This document shows positions 1 through 6,207 of a DNA stretch of 15,760 nucleotides, piece by piece (position 1 is the stretch's first letter; every line of letters begins with the position of its first letter). Below the pieces are notes generated by a model, which was not told the origin of the DNA, did not search any database, and was given only the letters and a program-made list of their open reading frames with translations. The DNA lies in NCBI GenBank assembly GCA_030431185.1, contig JAUIJO010000044.1:1-15760 (forward strand). The letters are read 5' to 3'. The DNA is from Gammaproteobacteria bacterium. Its GTDB lineage: Bacteria; Pseudomonadota; Gammaproteobacteria; Xanthomonadales; Xanthomonadaceae. The translations under genes and the position numbers were made by a program.

Positions 1-20
1 CTGACGAAGGGGTAAGGACC

Positions 21-335
21 ATGAAGACGCAGTTCTGGCTGCCCGGCCTGTCGCTGGCCGTCGTGCTGGCTTCCACGCCGGCGTCCGCGGGCGTGCTCGA
101 TCCGGATTGCACGCCCGCCAAGGCCGCCAAGAGTGCCGCGACCAAGGCGACGGTGGGGGTGGGCGGTCGGTGCGATGCCAAGGAAACCCTCAAGGACACC
201 GCCGACGACGCCCTCGACCTGGACCTGGACGCGGACGACGCGAAGGACAAGCTGGATGATGTCCGCGACAAGGCGGACGACGCGCACGACAAGGTCGACG
301 ATGCCGTCCGCGACCGCGGCGATCGCGACGACTGA
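21..335 (+). CDS. Small secreted Asp/Lys-rich heptad-repeat protein, function unknown
   Basis: The 104-residue protein is not assigned to a function. Residues 1-23 look like a Sec signal peptide: Lys2, a hydrophobic core LPGLSLAVVLA, and an ASA|G cleavage site, so the mature protein should be periplasmic or outside the cell. The mature N-terminal part has Cys30 and Cys51, which could form a disulfide, flanking an Ala/Lys-rich stretch. The C-terminal half is extremely acidic and periodic: residues 72-99 are four heptads of the form DDxxDKx with Ala or Val at the third and a mostly hydrophobic seventh position, suggesting a charged amphipathic helix or short coiled coil. A purine-rich stretch (AAGGGGTAAGGA) lies just ahead of the ATG. 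It is followed by sspB on the same strand, 142 bp away, but nothing ties the two functionally. High-GC shadow coding is an alternative, but signal peptide plus RBS argue for a real gene. Confidence 0.72.
   Translation: MKTQFWLPGLSLAVVLASTPASAGVLDPDCTPAKAAKSAATKATVGVGGRCDAKETLKDTADDALDLDLDADDAKDKLDDVRDKADDAHDKVDDAVRDRGDRDD
234..317 (+). repeat. Four in-frame 21-nt repeats encoding DDxxDKx heptads
   Basis: The stretch encodes DDAKDKL, DDVRDKA, DDAHDKV and DDAVRDR in succession. At DNA level a longer period of about 42 nt is also visible: GACGACGCG-x-A-x-GACAAG recurs. The small or hydrophobic residues fall in a 3/4 spacing, as in coiled-coil heptads. Tandem duplication of a 42-nt unit is the likely origin (inference). 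Confidence 0.7.
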
Positions 336-477
336 GGTCGCGGAGCGCCCCCCCGCGCACCGGCCCGGCTGCGTCGACCGGCATCGACAAGCCCGCGGCG
401 GCCCTGCAAAGTAGCGGGGCCGGCGACCCGCTCGCGCGTCCTGGCGTTACCTTCCTCGATCCGGCAATGGACGTTCA
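336..477. other. Intergenic gap before sspB, no recognised element
   Basis: The 142-bp GC-rich gap between the heptad-repeat protein and sspB shows no clear terminator, promoter or RNA. AGCGGGGCCGGCGACCCGCT near 412-431 can form a short GCGGG/CCCGC stem, which I do not consider significant. Confidence 0.4.
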
Positions 478-993
478 ATGACTGAAGAGACGCTCGGCAT
501 GACCAGCCATCGCCCCTACCTCCTGCGGGCGCTGTATGAGTGGATCGCCGACAACGACATGACCCCCCACCTGCTGGTGGACGCCACCCGCCAGGGGGTC
601 AGGGTGCCCTCGCATGCGGTGAGCGAGGGCAAGATCGTGCTCAACATCGCCCAGCGGGCGGTATCGCGCCTGGAGATGGGCAACGACCTGATCGAATTCA
701 GCGCGCGCTTCGGCGGCGTGAGCCAGGCCGTGTCCGTGCCCGTCAGCGCGGTGCTGGCGATCTATTCGCGCGAGACCGGGCAGGGCATGGCACTGCCGGA
801 CGACTCGGCAATGGCCGGATCGGGGAACGACGCAGGGGCGGCGGATGCGCCGGGCGATGAGCCCCAGGGCGCGCCGTCTCCCGCCCTCAGTGCCGTGCCC
901 AGCGAGCGCGACCCCGGCGACGATGGGGATGGCGACGACGACGGCCCACCAGCCGGGCCCCGTCGGACTGGCCACCTGCGCGTGGTCAAGTAA
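478..993 (+). CDS. sspB: SspB, ClpXP protease specificity-enhancing factor
   Basis: SspB delivers ssrA-tagged and other substrates to the ClpXP protease in the cytoplasm. The folded substrate-binding domain covers residues 11-108: HRPYLLRALYEW, the MTPHLLVDA strand, GKIVLNIAQRAV, FSARFGGVSQAVSVPV and AVLAIYSRETGQGM, all in the order seen in E. coli SspB. An acidic, Pro/Gly-rich flexible linker (about 109-160) follows. The protein ends in HLRVVK, matching the C-terminal ClpX-binding tail LRVVK of E. coli SspB. Length (171 aa) is normal. The start is uncertain: ATG 478 has no good ribosome site, while ATG 499 (MTSHRPYLL) is preceded by GAAGAG at a suitable distance; either leaves the domain intact. 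It ends 28 bp before the convergent DUF3301-like gene. Confidence 0.95.
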   Translation: MTEETLGMTSHRPYLLRALYEWIADNDMTPHLLVDATRQGVRVPSHAVSEGKIVLNIAQRAVSRLEMGNDLIEFSARFGGVSQAVSVPVSAVLAIYSRETGQGMALPDDSAMAGSGNDAGAADAPGDEPQGAPSPALSAVPSERDPGDDGDGDDDGPPAGPRRTGHLRVVK

Positions 994-1012
994 GCCCCGC
1001 AAACGCCGGGGC
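994..1012. terminator. Stem-loop between convergent sspB and DUF3301-like gene
   Basis: Immediately after the sspB stop, GCCCCG (994-999) can pair with CGGGGC (1007-1012) across a 7-nt loop. No T tract follows on either strand, so it is a weak candidate for a bidirectional terminator or a 3'-end stabilising hairpin. Confidence 0.35.
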
Positions 1013-1021
1013 GAGGCCGGA

Positions 1022-1348
1022 TCAGTGCGTCGTCGTCCGGCCTTCGGGCAGAGGCGGGCCGCTGAACACGACCAGGCGCTCGCCGCGCAGGACCATCCGG
1101 CCGGTACGCCGGTCCTCCCCGTCGATCGAATAGTCGAAACGGAAGCTGCGCTCCAGGCCCAGCCGGCCGTCCTCGTGGCGGCACAGGCGCAGCCGGTCGG
1201 CATGGACCGTCTGGTCGAGCCATTGCACGCCGGCGCTCCGGCAGGCCTCCCGCCCGAGGCGTTCGGCCTGTTCGGCGGCCGCGCGGGCCGCGTTCCACCA
1301 GGCATAGCCCATGGCGCCGAGCAGCATCAGCAGGATGGTGGTAGGCAT
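1022..1348 (-). CDS. DUF3301-like membrane-anchored protein
   Basis: This 108-residue protein resembles the DUF3301 family of gammaproteobacteria, whose function is not known. One N-terminal membrane segment (about residues 3-19, TTILLMLLGAMGYAWW) is followed by a charged helix rich in Ala, Glu and Arg, then C36, VQWLDQTV (41-48), LRLCRHEDGRLGLERSF and FDYSIDGEDRRTGRMVLRGE, the Cys/LLDxTV/Arg pattern of that family. Most of it probably faces the cytoplasm from a membrane anchor (inference). The frame stays open far upstream on this strand, antisense-frame to nadC, but the ATG at 1348 gives the natural family start and lies 11 bp after the nadC stop, so it is probably the last gene of the Trm112/nadC unit. 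Confidence 0.8.
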   Translation of the reverse strand: MPTTILLMLLGAMGYAWWNAARAAAEQAERLGREACRSAGVQWLDQTVHADRLRLCRHEDGRLGLERSFRFDYSIDGEDRRTGRMVLRGERLVVFSGPPLPEGRTTTH

Positions 1349-1359
1349 GGGGATCCGGG

Positions 1360-2232
1360 TCAGTGCGGCGGGGGGCCGAGTTTGAGGGACAGGTCGATCG
1401 CGTGGACGTGCTTGGTCAGCCCACCGATGGAAATGAAGTCCACCCCATCCTCGGCGATCGCCCGCAGGCCCGCGAGGTCCACGCCCCCGGACACTTCCAG
1501 CGGGATCGTGCCGCCGTGGGGCGGAGAACGGGCGATCTCGACCGCGTCGCGGCGCATGCCGGCGTCGAAGTCGTCGATCAGGATGCGGTCGCAGCCCGCC
1601 TCGAGCGCCTCGCGCAGTTGCGCCAGTGACTCCACTTCGACGATCAGGGGCAGCGAGGGGTGCATCAGGCGGGCGCCGCGGATCGCCGCGGTCAACGAGC
1701 CGGCTGCGCGGACATGGTTTTCCTTCAGCATGACCTGGTCGTAGAGGCCCATGCGGTGGTTCGTGCCGCCGCCCACCCGCACCGCGTACTTCTGGGCCTG
1801 CCGCAGGCCGGGCAGGGTCTTGCGCGTATCGAGGATGCGCGTGCCGGTGCCCCGCACGGCGTCCACGTGGGCGGCGGTCAGGGTCGCGGTGCCGCTGAGG
1901 GTCTGGAGGAAGTTCAGGGACGCGCGCTCGGCGCTGACCAGCGCGCGGTTGCGTCCCTGCAGGATCGCCAGCACGCTGCCGGCGGCGACGCGGTCGCCCT
2001 CGTCGACGCGCCAGTCGATGCGCACCGCCGGGTCGAGGGCCCGGTGGCAGGCATCGAACCAGGGGCGTCCACAGATCACCGCGTCCTCCTTGCACAACAG
2101 ATAGGCACTGTCGGGCGCGTCGGGCAACAGGGCGGCGGTGACGTCGCCGCTGCCGATGTCCTCGGCCAAGGCGTCGGCCACGTCGGCGCGTACGGCCTCG
2201 GCGGGCGGCGGCGCGGCGTCGCCCGCGTTCAT
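1360..2232 (-). CDS. nadC: Nicotinate-nucleotide pyrophosphorylase (carboxylating), quinolinate phosphoribosyltransferase
   Basis: NadC converts quinolinate and PRPP to nicotinate mononucleotide, CO2 and pyrophosphate in de novo NAD synthesis; it is cytosolic. Length (290 aa) is typical. Visible motifs: EDIGSGDVT near 24-32; ERASLNFLQTLSGTAT (102-117); DTRKTLPGLRQAQKYAV (135-151), supplying Arg/Lys for quinolinate; GGGTNHRMGLYD (154-165); MLKENH (168-173); VEVES (198-202); RILIDDF (216-222); EVSGGV (246-251); and FISIGGLTKH (266-275), the phosphate-binding barrel end. The usual LDN motif reads IDD here, an apparently conservative Asn-to-Asp change next to the retained Asp220. The start overlaps the stop of the upstream Trm112-like gene by 4 nt (ATGA), so translation is probably coupled. 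No other nad gene is in the window. Confidence 0.96.
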   Translation of the reverse strand: MNAGDAAPPPAEAVRADVADALAEDIGSGDVTAALLPDAPDSAYLLCKEDAVICGRPWFDACHRALDPAVRIDWRVDEGDRVAAGSVLAILQGRNRALVSAERASLNFLQTLSGTATLTAAHVDAVRGTGTRILDTRKTLPGLRQAQKYAVRVGGGTNHRMGLYDQVMLKENHVRAAGSLTAAIRGARLMHPSLPLIVEVESLAQLREALEAGCDRILIDDFDAGMRRDAVEIARSPPHGGTIPLEVSGGVDLAGLRAIAEDGVDFISIGGLTKHVHAIDLSLKLGPPPH

Positions 2233-2498
2233 GCCGCGCCGAAGCCTTCGATGCCGTGGGTCGCGATCGCATCCTCGGCAAGCAGCACCGGGATTCCATC
2301 GTCCACGCGATACACGGTCCGGCGATCGCGCGTGACCAGGGCCTGCTGGAGGGGCGCGGCCTGGGTGTTGCCGTCGCCGCGCACGGCCGTGCCGGCCTCG
2401 ATGGCGGCGTTCACGGCCTTGAGGCCGGCGTCGTCGAGGATCGAGAGGGGCTGGCGGGTGGTCGGGCAGACCAGGAGGTCGAGCAGCTTGCGGTCCAT
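2229..2498 (-). CDS. Trm112/YcaR-like (UPF0434) small protein with reduced cysteine set
   Basis: This 89-residue protein has the Trm112-like layout: an N-terminal MDRKLLDLLVCP, a variable insert, and a C-terminal YRVDDGIPVLL (63-73), the family signature. E. coli YcaR has a zinc-ribbon start (CPVC) plus a further Cys; here the sequence is CPTTRQPL with Cys11 as the only cysteine in the protein, so a Cys-ligated zinc site cannot form. Trm112 proteins in archaea and eukaryotes activate methyltransferases; the bacterial role is unclear. It is first in the minus-strand unit with nadC (4-nt overlap) and is divergent from purE. The ribosome site is weak (GTGAAG). Confidence 0.85.
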   Translation of the reverse strand: MDRKLLDLLVCPTTRQPLSILDDAGLKAVNAAIEAGTAVRGDGNTQAAPLQQALVTRDRRTVYRVDDGIPVLLAEDAIATHGIEGFGAA

Positions 2499-2599
2499 GG
2501 CTTCACGTCGGTTCGGGAGGGAAAACGCCGGTACGGCCCACTGAACTACTCTGGTCGTGCCAACCGGCCTAGAATACCGTTTTGACGTTGGGCCAAGCC
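2499..2599. promoter_or_regulatory. Divergent intergenic region, Trm112-nadC unit / purEK; candidate purE -10
   Basis: This 101-bp gap must hold promoters for both directions. For purE, TAGAAT at 2570-2575 matches the sigma70 -10 consensus at five of six positions and would start transcription about 18 nt before the purE ATG. No convincing -35 sits at 16-18 bp. On the minus strand TTGGCA (2559-2564 complement) resembles a -35 but has no matching -10. I see no purine-repressor-like palindrome. This is a by-eye call. Confidence 0.35.
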
Positions 2600-3115
2600 A
2601 TGACTGATAGCAAGGCCGCGACCGATGCCCCGCCGCTGGTGGGCATCGTGATGGGGTCGCGTTCGGACTGGGAAACCATGCAGCACGCCGCCGCGAAGCT
2701 CGAAGCGCTGGGCGTGCCGCACGAAGTGCGCGTGGTGTCGGCGCACCGGACCCCGGACGTGTTGTTCGAATACGCCGCGTCCGCGCAGTCGCGCGGCCTG
2801 CGCGCGATCATCGCCGGGGCCGGTGGCGCCGCCCACCTGCCGGGCATGCTGGCCGCCAAGACGCCCGTGCCCGTGCTGGGCGTGCCGGTGCAGAGCAAGG
2901 CGCTCAACGGCATGGATTCGCTGCTGTCGATCGTGCAGATGCCCGCGGGCATCCCCGTGGCGACGTTCGCGATCGGCAACGCCGGCGCGTCCAATGCCGC
3001 GCTGTTCGCCGCCGCGATGCTGGCGCCCGGGGAACGCGCCATCGGCGAGGCCCTCGATGCCTTCCGGCGCAAGCAGACCGACGACGTGGCCCGCAACGAC
3101 GATCCGCGCCAATGA
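2600..3115 (+). CDS. purE: N5-carboxyaminoimidazole ribonucleotide mutase
   Basis: PurE (class I) rearranges N5-CAIR, made by PurK, to CAIR in de novo purine synthesis. Visible motifs: VGIVMGSRSDW (14-24), binding substrate phosphate; VVSAHRTP (45-52) with His49 matching the catalytic His; AGAGGAAHLPGM (72-83); and GVPVQSKALNGMDSLLS (94-110), with QMPAGIPVATFAIGNAGASNA (113-133) closing the active site. The 171-aa length is normal for class I. ATG 2600 is chosen; an in-frame TTG at 2582 would add six residues but falls at the likely transcription start. No strong Shine-Dalgarno is visible, so the short leader may be translated with little initiation signal. The stop overlaps the purK start. 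Confidence 0.96.
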   Translation: MTDSKAATDAPPLVGIVMGSRSDWETMQHAAAKLEALGVPHEVRVVSAHRTPDVLFEYAASAQSRGLRAIIAGAGGAAHLPGMLAAKTPVPVLGVPVQSKALNGMDSLLSIVQMPAGIPVATFAIGNAGASNAALFAAAMLAPGERAIGEALDAFRRKQTDDVARNDDPRQ

Positions 3116-4269
3116 GCCCGGCCGACAAGACGACCGTCGGAATCCTCGGTGGCGGCCAGCTGGCCCGCATGATGGCGCTGGCCGGTGCACCGCTGGGCCT
3201 GCGCTTCAAGGTGATGGACACCTCGGCGGAGGCCTGCGCCGGGCAGTTCGCGCCGATGGTGGTGGGCGACTATCGCGATGAATCCACCCTCGCCGAGTTC
3301 GCGTCCAGCGTCGATGTCGCCACCTTCGACTTCGAGAACGTCCCCGCGGAGTCGGCGCAATGGCTGGCCGAACGCATCCCGGTATTCCCCAGCCCGCGCG
3401 CGCTGGCGGTGGCGCAGGACCGGCTGGCCGAGAAGACCCTGTTCCGCGAGCTCGGGATCCCGGTCCCGGACTTCGCCACGGTGGAGACCCGCACGGGCCT
3501 GGACGAGGCAATGGAACGGGTGGGGACGCCCTGCATCCTCAAGACGCGGCGGCTGGGCTACGACGGCAAGGGCCAGTTCCGCATCCGTTCGCTCGCCGAC
3601 GCCGATGCGGCGTGGGCCGCGCTGGGCGAGCAGGCGGGCACGGTCGGCCTCATCCTGGAGGGCTTCGTCGCCTTCGACCGCGAATTGTCGGTGGTCGCGG
3701 TGCGCGGCCGCGACGGCGAATTCCAGACCTGGCCCCTGACCGAGAACTGGCATGTCGATGGCGTGCTGTCGGCCAGCCTGGCCCCCGCGGTGGCCGACGA
3801 CGTGCTGGTCGCCACGGCGGTGGAGTACGCGCGTGCGCTGGCCGAGTCGCTGGACTATGTCGGCGTGTTCGCGCTCGAACTGTTCAGCCGGGATGGCGAG
3901 TTGCTGGCCAACGAGCTGGCGCCGCGCGTGCACAATTCCGGCCATTGGAGCATCGAGGGCAGCGAGACCAGCCAGTTCCAGAACCATCTCCGGGCCGTCC
4001 TGGGCCTGCCGCTGGGCGATACGCGCATGGTCGGCCACGCCTGCATGCTCAACTGGATCGGCGCCATGCCCGATGCCCGTCCCGTGCTGGACGAGTCCGG
4101 GGGGCACTGGCACGACTACGGCAAGTCGGCGCGCGAAGGCCGAAAGGTCGGCCACGCCACGGTACGCGCCGACTCAATGGCCGAGCTGGCGCATGCCCTC
4201 GAGCGCATCGGCCAGGCGCTCTCGCGGGAAGCGCAGGTCGCGCCGGTGCGGGCGCGATTGGGCGTCTGA
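3112..4269 (+). CDS. purK: 5-(carboxyamino)imidazole ribonucleotide synthase (ATP-grasp)
   Basis: PurK uses ATP and bicarbonate to carboxylate AIR to N5-CAIR, the substrate of PurE encoded just upstream. The 385-aa protein shows the family order: pre-ATP-grasp GILGGGQLARMMA (10-22); FDFENVPAE (72-80); DRLAEK (103-108); the ATP-grasp strand ILKTRRLGYDGKGQ (142-155); EGFVAFDRELSV (183-194); and the metal/phosphate region LANELAPRVHNSGHWS (265-280), followed by SQFQNHLRAVLGLPLG. No key residue appears lost. ATG 3112 overlaps the purE stop (ATGA), so the pair is very likely one transcript with coupled translation. It converges on sodB. Confidence 0.97.
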   Translation: MSPADKTTVGILGGGQLARMMALAGAPLGLRFKVMDTSAEACAGQFAPMVVGDYRDESTLAEFASSVDVATFDFENVPAESAQWLAERIPVFPSPRALAVAQDRLAEKTLFRELGIPVPDFATVETRTGLDEAMERVGTPCILKTRRLGYDGKGQFRIRSLADADAAWAALGEQAGTVGLILEGFVAFDRELSVVAVRGRDGEFQTWPLTENWHVDGVLSASLAPAVADDVLVATAVEYARALAESLDYVGVFALELFSRDGELLANELAPRVHNSGHWSIEGSETSQFQNHLRAVLGLPLGDTRMVGHACMLNWIGAMPDARPVLDESGGHWHDYGKSAREGRKVGHATVRADSMAELAHALERIGQALSREAQVAPVRARLGV

Positions 4270-4306
4270 AGCCTCCTTTCCGTCCGTTCCCGGCACTTGA
4301 ACAGGA

Positions 4307-4328
4307 ACGGCCGGGTTGCCCCGGCCGT
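4307..4328. terminator. GC-rich stem-loop between convergent purK and sodB
   Basis: ACGGCCGGG (4307-4315) pairs perfectly with CCCGGCCGT (4320-4328) across a 4-nt loop. It lies 38 nt past the purK stop and 27 nt past the sodB stop, so it could serve both genes. Neither side has a real T tract. The stem is identical to that of the strong terminator after the TonB-dependent receptor at 10221-10244. Confidence 0.6.
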
Positions 4329-4354
4329 CCTGGTATCCGTCATGCGTCGCGCGC

Positions 4355-4933
4355 TTACTTCATCTGCGAGGCGACGAACTCCCAGTTGACCAGGTTCCAG
4401 AAGGCTTCCAGGTACTTCGGGCGGGCATTGCGGTAGTCGATGTAGTACGCGTGTTCCCACACGTCGCAGGTCATCAGCGGGGTGTCGTCGCCGGTCAACG
4501 GCGTGGCGGCGTTGGAGGTGCTGACCAGGGCGACCGACCCGTCGGCGCGCTGCACCAGCCAGGCCCAGCCCGACCCGAAGGTGCCGACGGCGGTCTTGGT
4601 GAACTCTTCCTTGAAGGTGGAGAAATCACCGAAGGCCTTGTTGATGGCGTCCGCCAGCTTGCCGCCCGGCTCCCCGCCACCGGCCGGCGACAGGCAGTTC
4701 CAGTAGAAGGTGTGGTTCCAGACCTGGGCGGCGTTGTTGAACATGCCTCCCTGCGACTTGCGGATGATCTCTTCCAGCGACAGGTCGGCGAACTCCGTGC
4801 CCTCGATCATCTTGTTGAGGTTGGTGACGTAGGCCTGGTGGTGCTTGCCATAGTGGAAATCGATGGTCTCGCCGGAGATGTGCGGTTCCAGCGCGGTGCG
4901 GTCGTAGGGCAGGGCGGGCAATTCAATCGCCAT
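4355..4933 (-). CDS. sodB: Superoxide dismutase, iron type
   Basis: SodB disproportionates superoxide to hydrogen peroxide and O2 in the cytoplasm. The 192-aa protein carries the four metal ligands in context: His27 (DFHYGKHHQAYV), His74 (VWNHTFYW), Asp157 and His161 (DVWEHAYYIDY). Gln70 in NNAAQVWNH and the GTFGSGWAWL block are typical of the Fe-specific branch rather than Mn-SOD, though metal use cannot be proven from sequence. The start at 4933 (MAIELPALPYD) has a strong AAGGAG ribosome site 6 nt upstream; a 26-residue in-frame extension to 5011 is disregarded. It is divergent from grxD, which may also act in redox or iron homeostasis. Confidence 0.97.
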   Translation of the reverse strand: MAIELPALPYDRTALEPHISGETIDFHYGKHHQAYVTNLNKMIEGTEFADLSLEEIIRKSQGGMFNNAAQVWNHTFYWNCLSPAGGGEPGGKLADAINKAFGDFSTFKEEFTKTAVGTFGSGWAWLVQRADGSVALVSTSNAATPLTGDDTPLMTCDVWEHAYYIDYRNARPKYLEAFWNLVNWEFVASQMK

Positions 4934-5140
4934 GGGGGACTCCTTGTGGCTCGATGGGTTGGCTGAAGGCGGACCCTGACGTGCCGGCGGCGGCCACGTC
5001 CAGGAATTCACGAAGGCTTACAATAGGGGCAGACGGCGCAGGCGGGTGGACCGCGAGCCTCTCGACTGACGCCACATTCTATCCCCACCGCGTGTTGGCA
5101 CGCCGTCAAACCGCGCAACCGCTCATTCCAGGAGTATCCG
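4934..5140. promoter_or_regulatory. Divergent intergenic region sodB / grxD
   Basis: This 207-bp gap holds the start signals for both genes. On the plus strand TACAAT (5019-5024) matches the -10 consensus at five of six positions; the overlapping minus-strand TATTGT (5020-5025) is a weaker -10 for sodB. Neither has a clear -35. AGGAG at 5130-5134 is the grxD ribosome site. I see no convincing Fur box; that would need a matrix scan. Confidence 0.3.
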
Positions 5141-5461
5141 ATGTCCGTGCTCGAACGGATCCAGGCCGAGGTCGAGGGCCATCCCGTCGTGTTGTTCATG
5201 AAGGGCACGCCCCAGTTCCCCATGTGCGGGTTCTCCAGTCGCGCCATGCGGGCGCTGACCGAGGCCGGCGCGACCCGGTTGCATACCGTCAACGTGCTCG
5301 AGGACCCGGAGGTGCGCGCCAACCTGCCGCGCTTCTCCAACTGGCCCACCTTTCCCCAGCTGTTCATCCATGGCGAACTGATCGGCGGTTGCGACATCAC
5401 CGTCGAGCTGTTCGAGTCGGGCGAGCTGGCGCGCATGATCAGCGAGACGCAGGCGTCGTGA
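5141..5461 (+). CDS. grxD: Monothiol glutaredoxin, Grx4/GrxD family (CGFS)
   Basis: The 106-aa protein belongs to the CGFS monothiol glutaredoxins, which bind [2Fe-2S] clusters with glutathione and act in Fe-S cluster delivery rather than classical disulfide reduction. Visible: VVLFMKGTPQFPMCGFSSRA (16-35) with the single active-site Cys29 in CGFS and Lys21 ahead of it, and WPTFPQLFIHGELIGGCDI with the cis-Pro and glutathione-binding GGCD. Length matches E. coli GrxD. ATG 5141 follows AGGAG at 6 nt. The stop codon overlaps the GTG start of the SDR gene by 4 nt, making it the first gene of a three-gene unit. Confidence 0.96.
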   Translation: MSVLERIQAEVEGHPVVLFMKGTPQFPMCGFSSRAMRALTEAGATRLHTVNVLEDPEVRANLPRFSNWPTFPQLFIHGELIGGCDITVELFESGELARMISETQAS

Positions 5462-6207
5462 GCGACGCGTCGCCGCAGGCCCTCGATCCCGCCGCACGCC
5501 TGGACGGCCGCGTCGTGCTCGTCACCGGCGCGCATGGCGGGCTCGGCAGCGCCGCCGCCCGCGCCTGCGCCGAGGCGGGTGCGACCGTCGTGCTCTTGGG
5601 CCGCAAGCTGCCCAAGCTCAACCGCGTGTACGACGCCGTGGCGGCCGCCGGTCCCGAGCCCCTGCTGTATCCCTTCGACCTGGAGGGCGCGGTGCCGGAC
5701 GACCACTTGGAGCTGGCGACGCGCATCGAATCCGAGCTCGGCCGGCTCGACGGGCTGCTGCACTGCGCCGCCGAGTTCCGCGGCCTGACCCCGTTGCGGC
5801 AGACCGATCCGGCCCAGGTCGCGCGCGCGATCCACGTGAACCTGACCGCGCCGGTCTGGCTCACCCAGGCCTGCCTGCCCGTGTTGGCCAAGGCCGCCGA
5901 CGCGGCGGTCGTGTTCACCCTGGACGCGCCCGATCGCGTCGGCGGTGCCTACTGGGGCGGCTATGGCCTGGCCCAGCACGGGCTCGCGGCCGCGGTGGGC
6001 ATGCTGCACCACGAACTCATCGGCTCCGACATCCGCGTCAGCGGCCTGCGTCCGGGCCCGATGCGCACGCCGCTGCGCTCGCGCGCCTATGCCGACGACA
6101 ACGATCCGAGCACGCGCGATCCGTCGGTCTATGCCCCGGCCTGCGTGACCCTCCTTTCGCCGCGGGGCAGCGTGCACCGCGGCCAGGTATGGAGCCCGAC
6201 GGCATGA
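5458..6207 (+). CDS. YciK-like SDR-fold protein with altered catalytic residues
   Basis: The 249-aa protein has the short-chain dehydrogenase/reductase fold and aligns by eye to E. coli YciK. The nucleotide site is kept: VVLVTGAHGGLG (19-30, TGxxxGxG), LLGRK (46-50) and the DL of YPFDLEG. The helix-4 Asn is present (HVNLTAP, Asn128). The active site is not normal: Tyr169 is retained in YGLAQHG, but the Lys four residues later is Gln173, and the catalytic Ser position 13 residues before Tyr is Asp156 (VVFTLDAPDRVG). The NAG motif after LDG reads CAA. It probably binds NAD(P) but may not be a conventional oxidoreductase (inference). The start is GTG 5458 in a GTGA overlap with grxD; the stop overlaps the next start as ATGA. 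Confidence 0.88.
   Translation: MSDASPQALDPAARLDGRVVLVTGAHGGLGSAAARACAEAGATVVLLGRKLPKLNRVYDAVAAAGPEPLLYPFDLEGAVPDDHLELATRIESELGRLDGLLHCAAEFRGLTPLRQTDPAQVARAIHVNLTAPVWLTQACLPVLAKAADAAVVFTLDAPDRVGGAYWGGYGLAQHGLAAAVGMLHHELIGSDIRVSGLRPGPMRTPLRSRAYADDNDPSTRDPSVYAPACVTLLSPRGSVHRGQVWSPTA

Noticed and set aside
1022..2299. Long minus-strand frame that would extend the DUF3301-like gene upstream through nadC
   Set aside because: The upstream part is Arg/Pro-rich shadow sequence. nadC is plainly real in another frame of the same strand, and ATG 1348 gives the expected membrane-anchored start.
2569..4155. 528-codon antisense frame over purE-purK
   Set aside because: It is Arg/His/Gly-rich shadow coding without motifs, opposite two well-supported enzymes.
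4934..5011. 26-residue N-terminal extension of SodB
   Set aside because: MAIELPALPYD is the normal family start and has a strong AAGGAG; the extension includes the intergenic promoter area.
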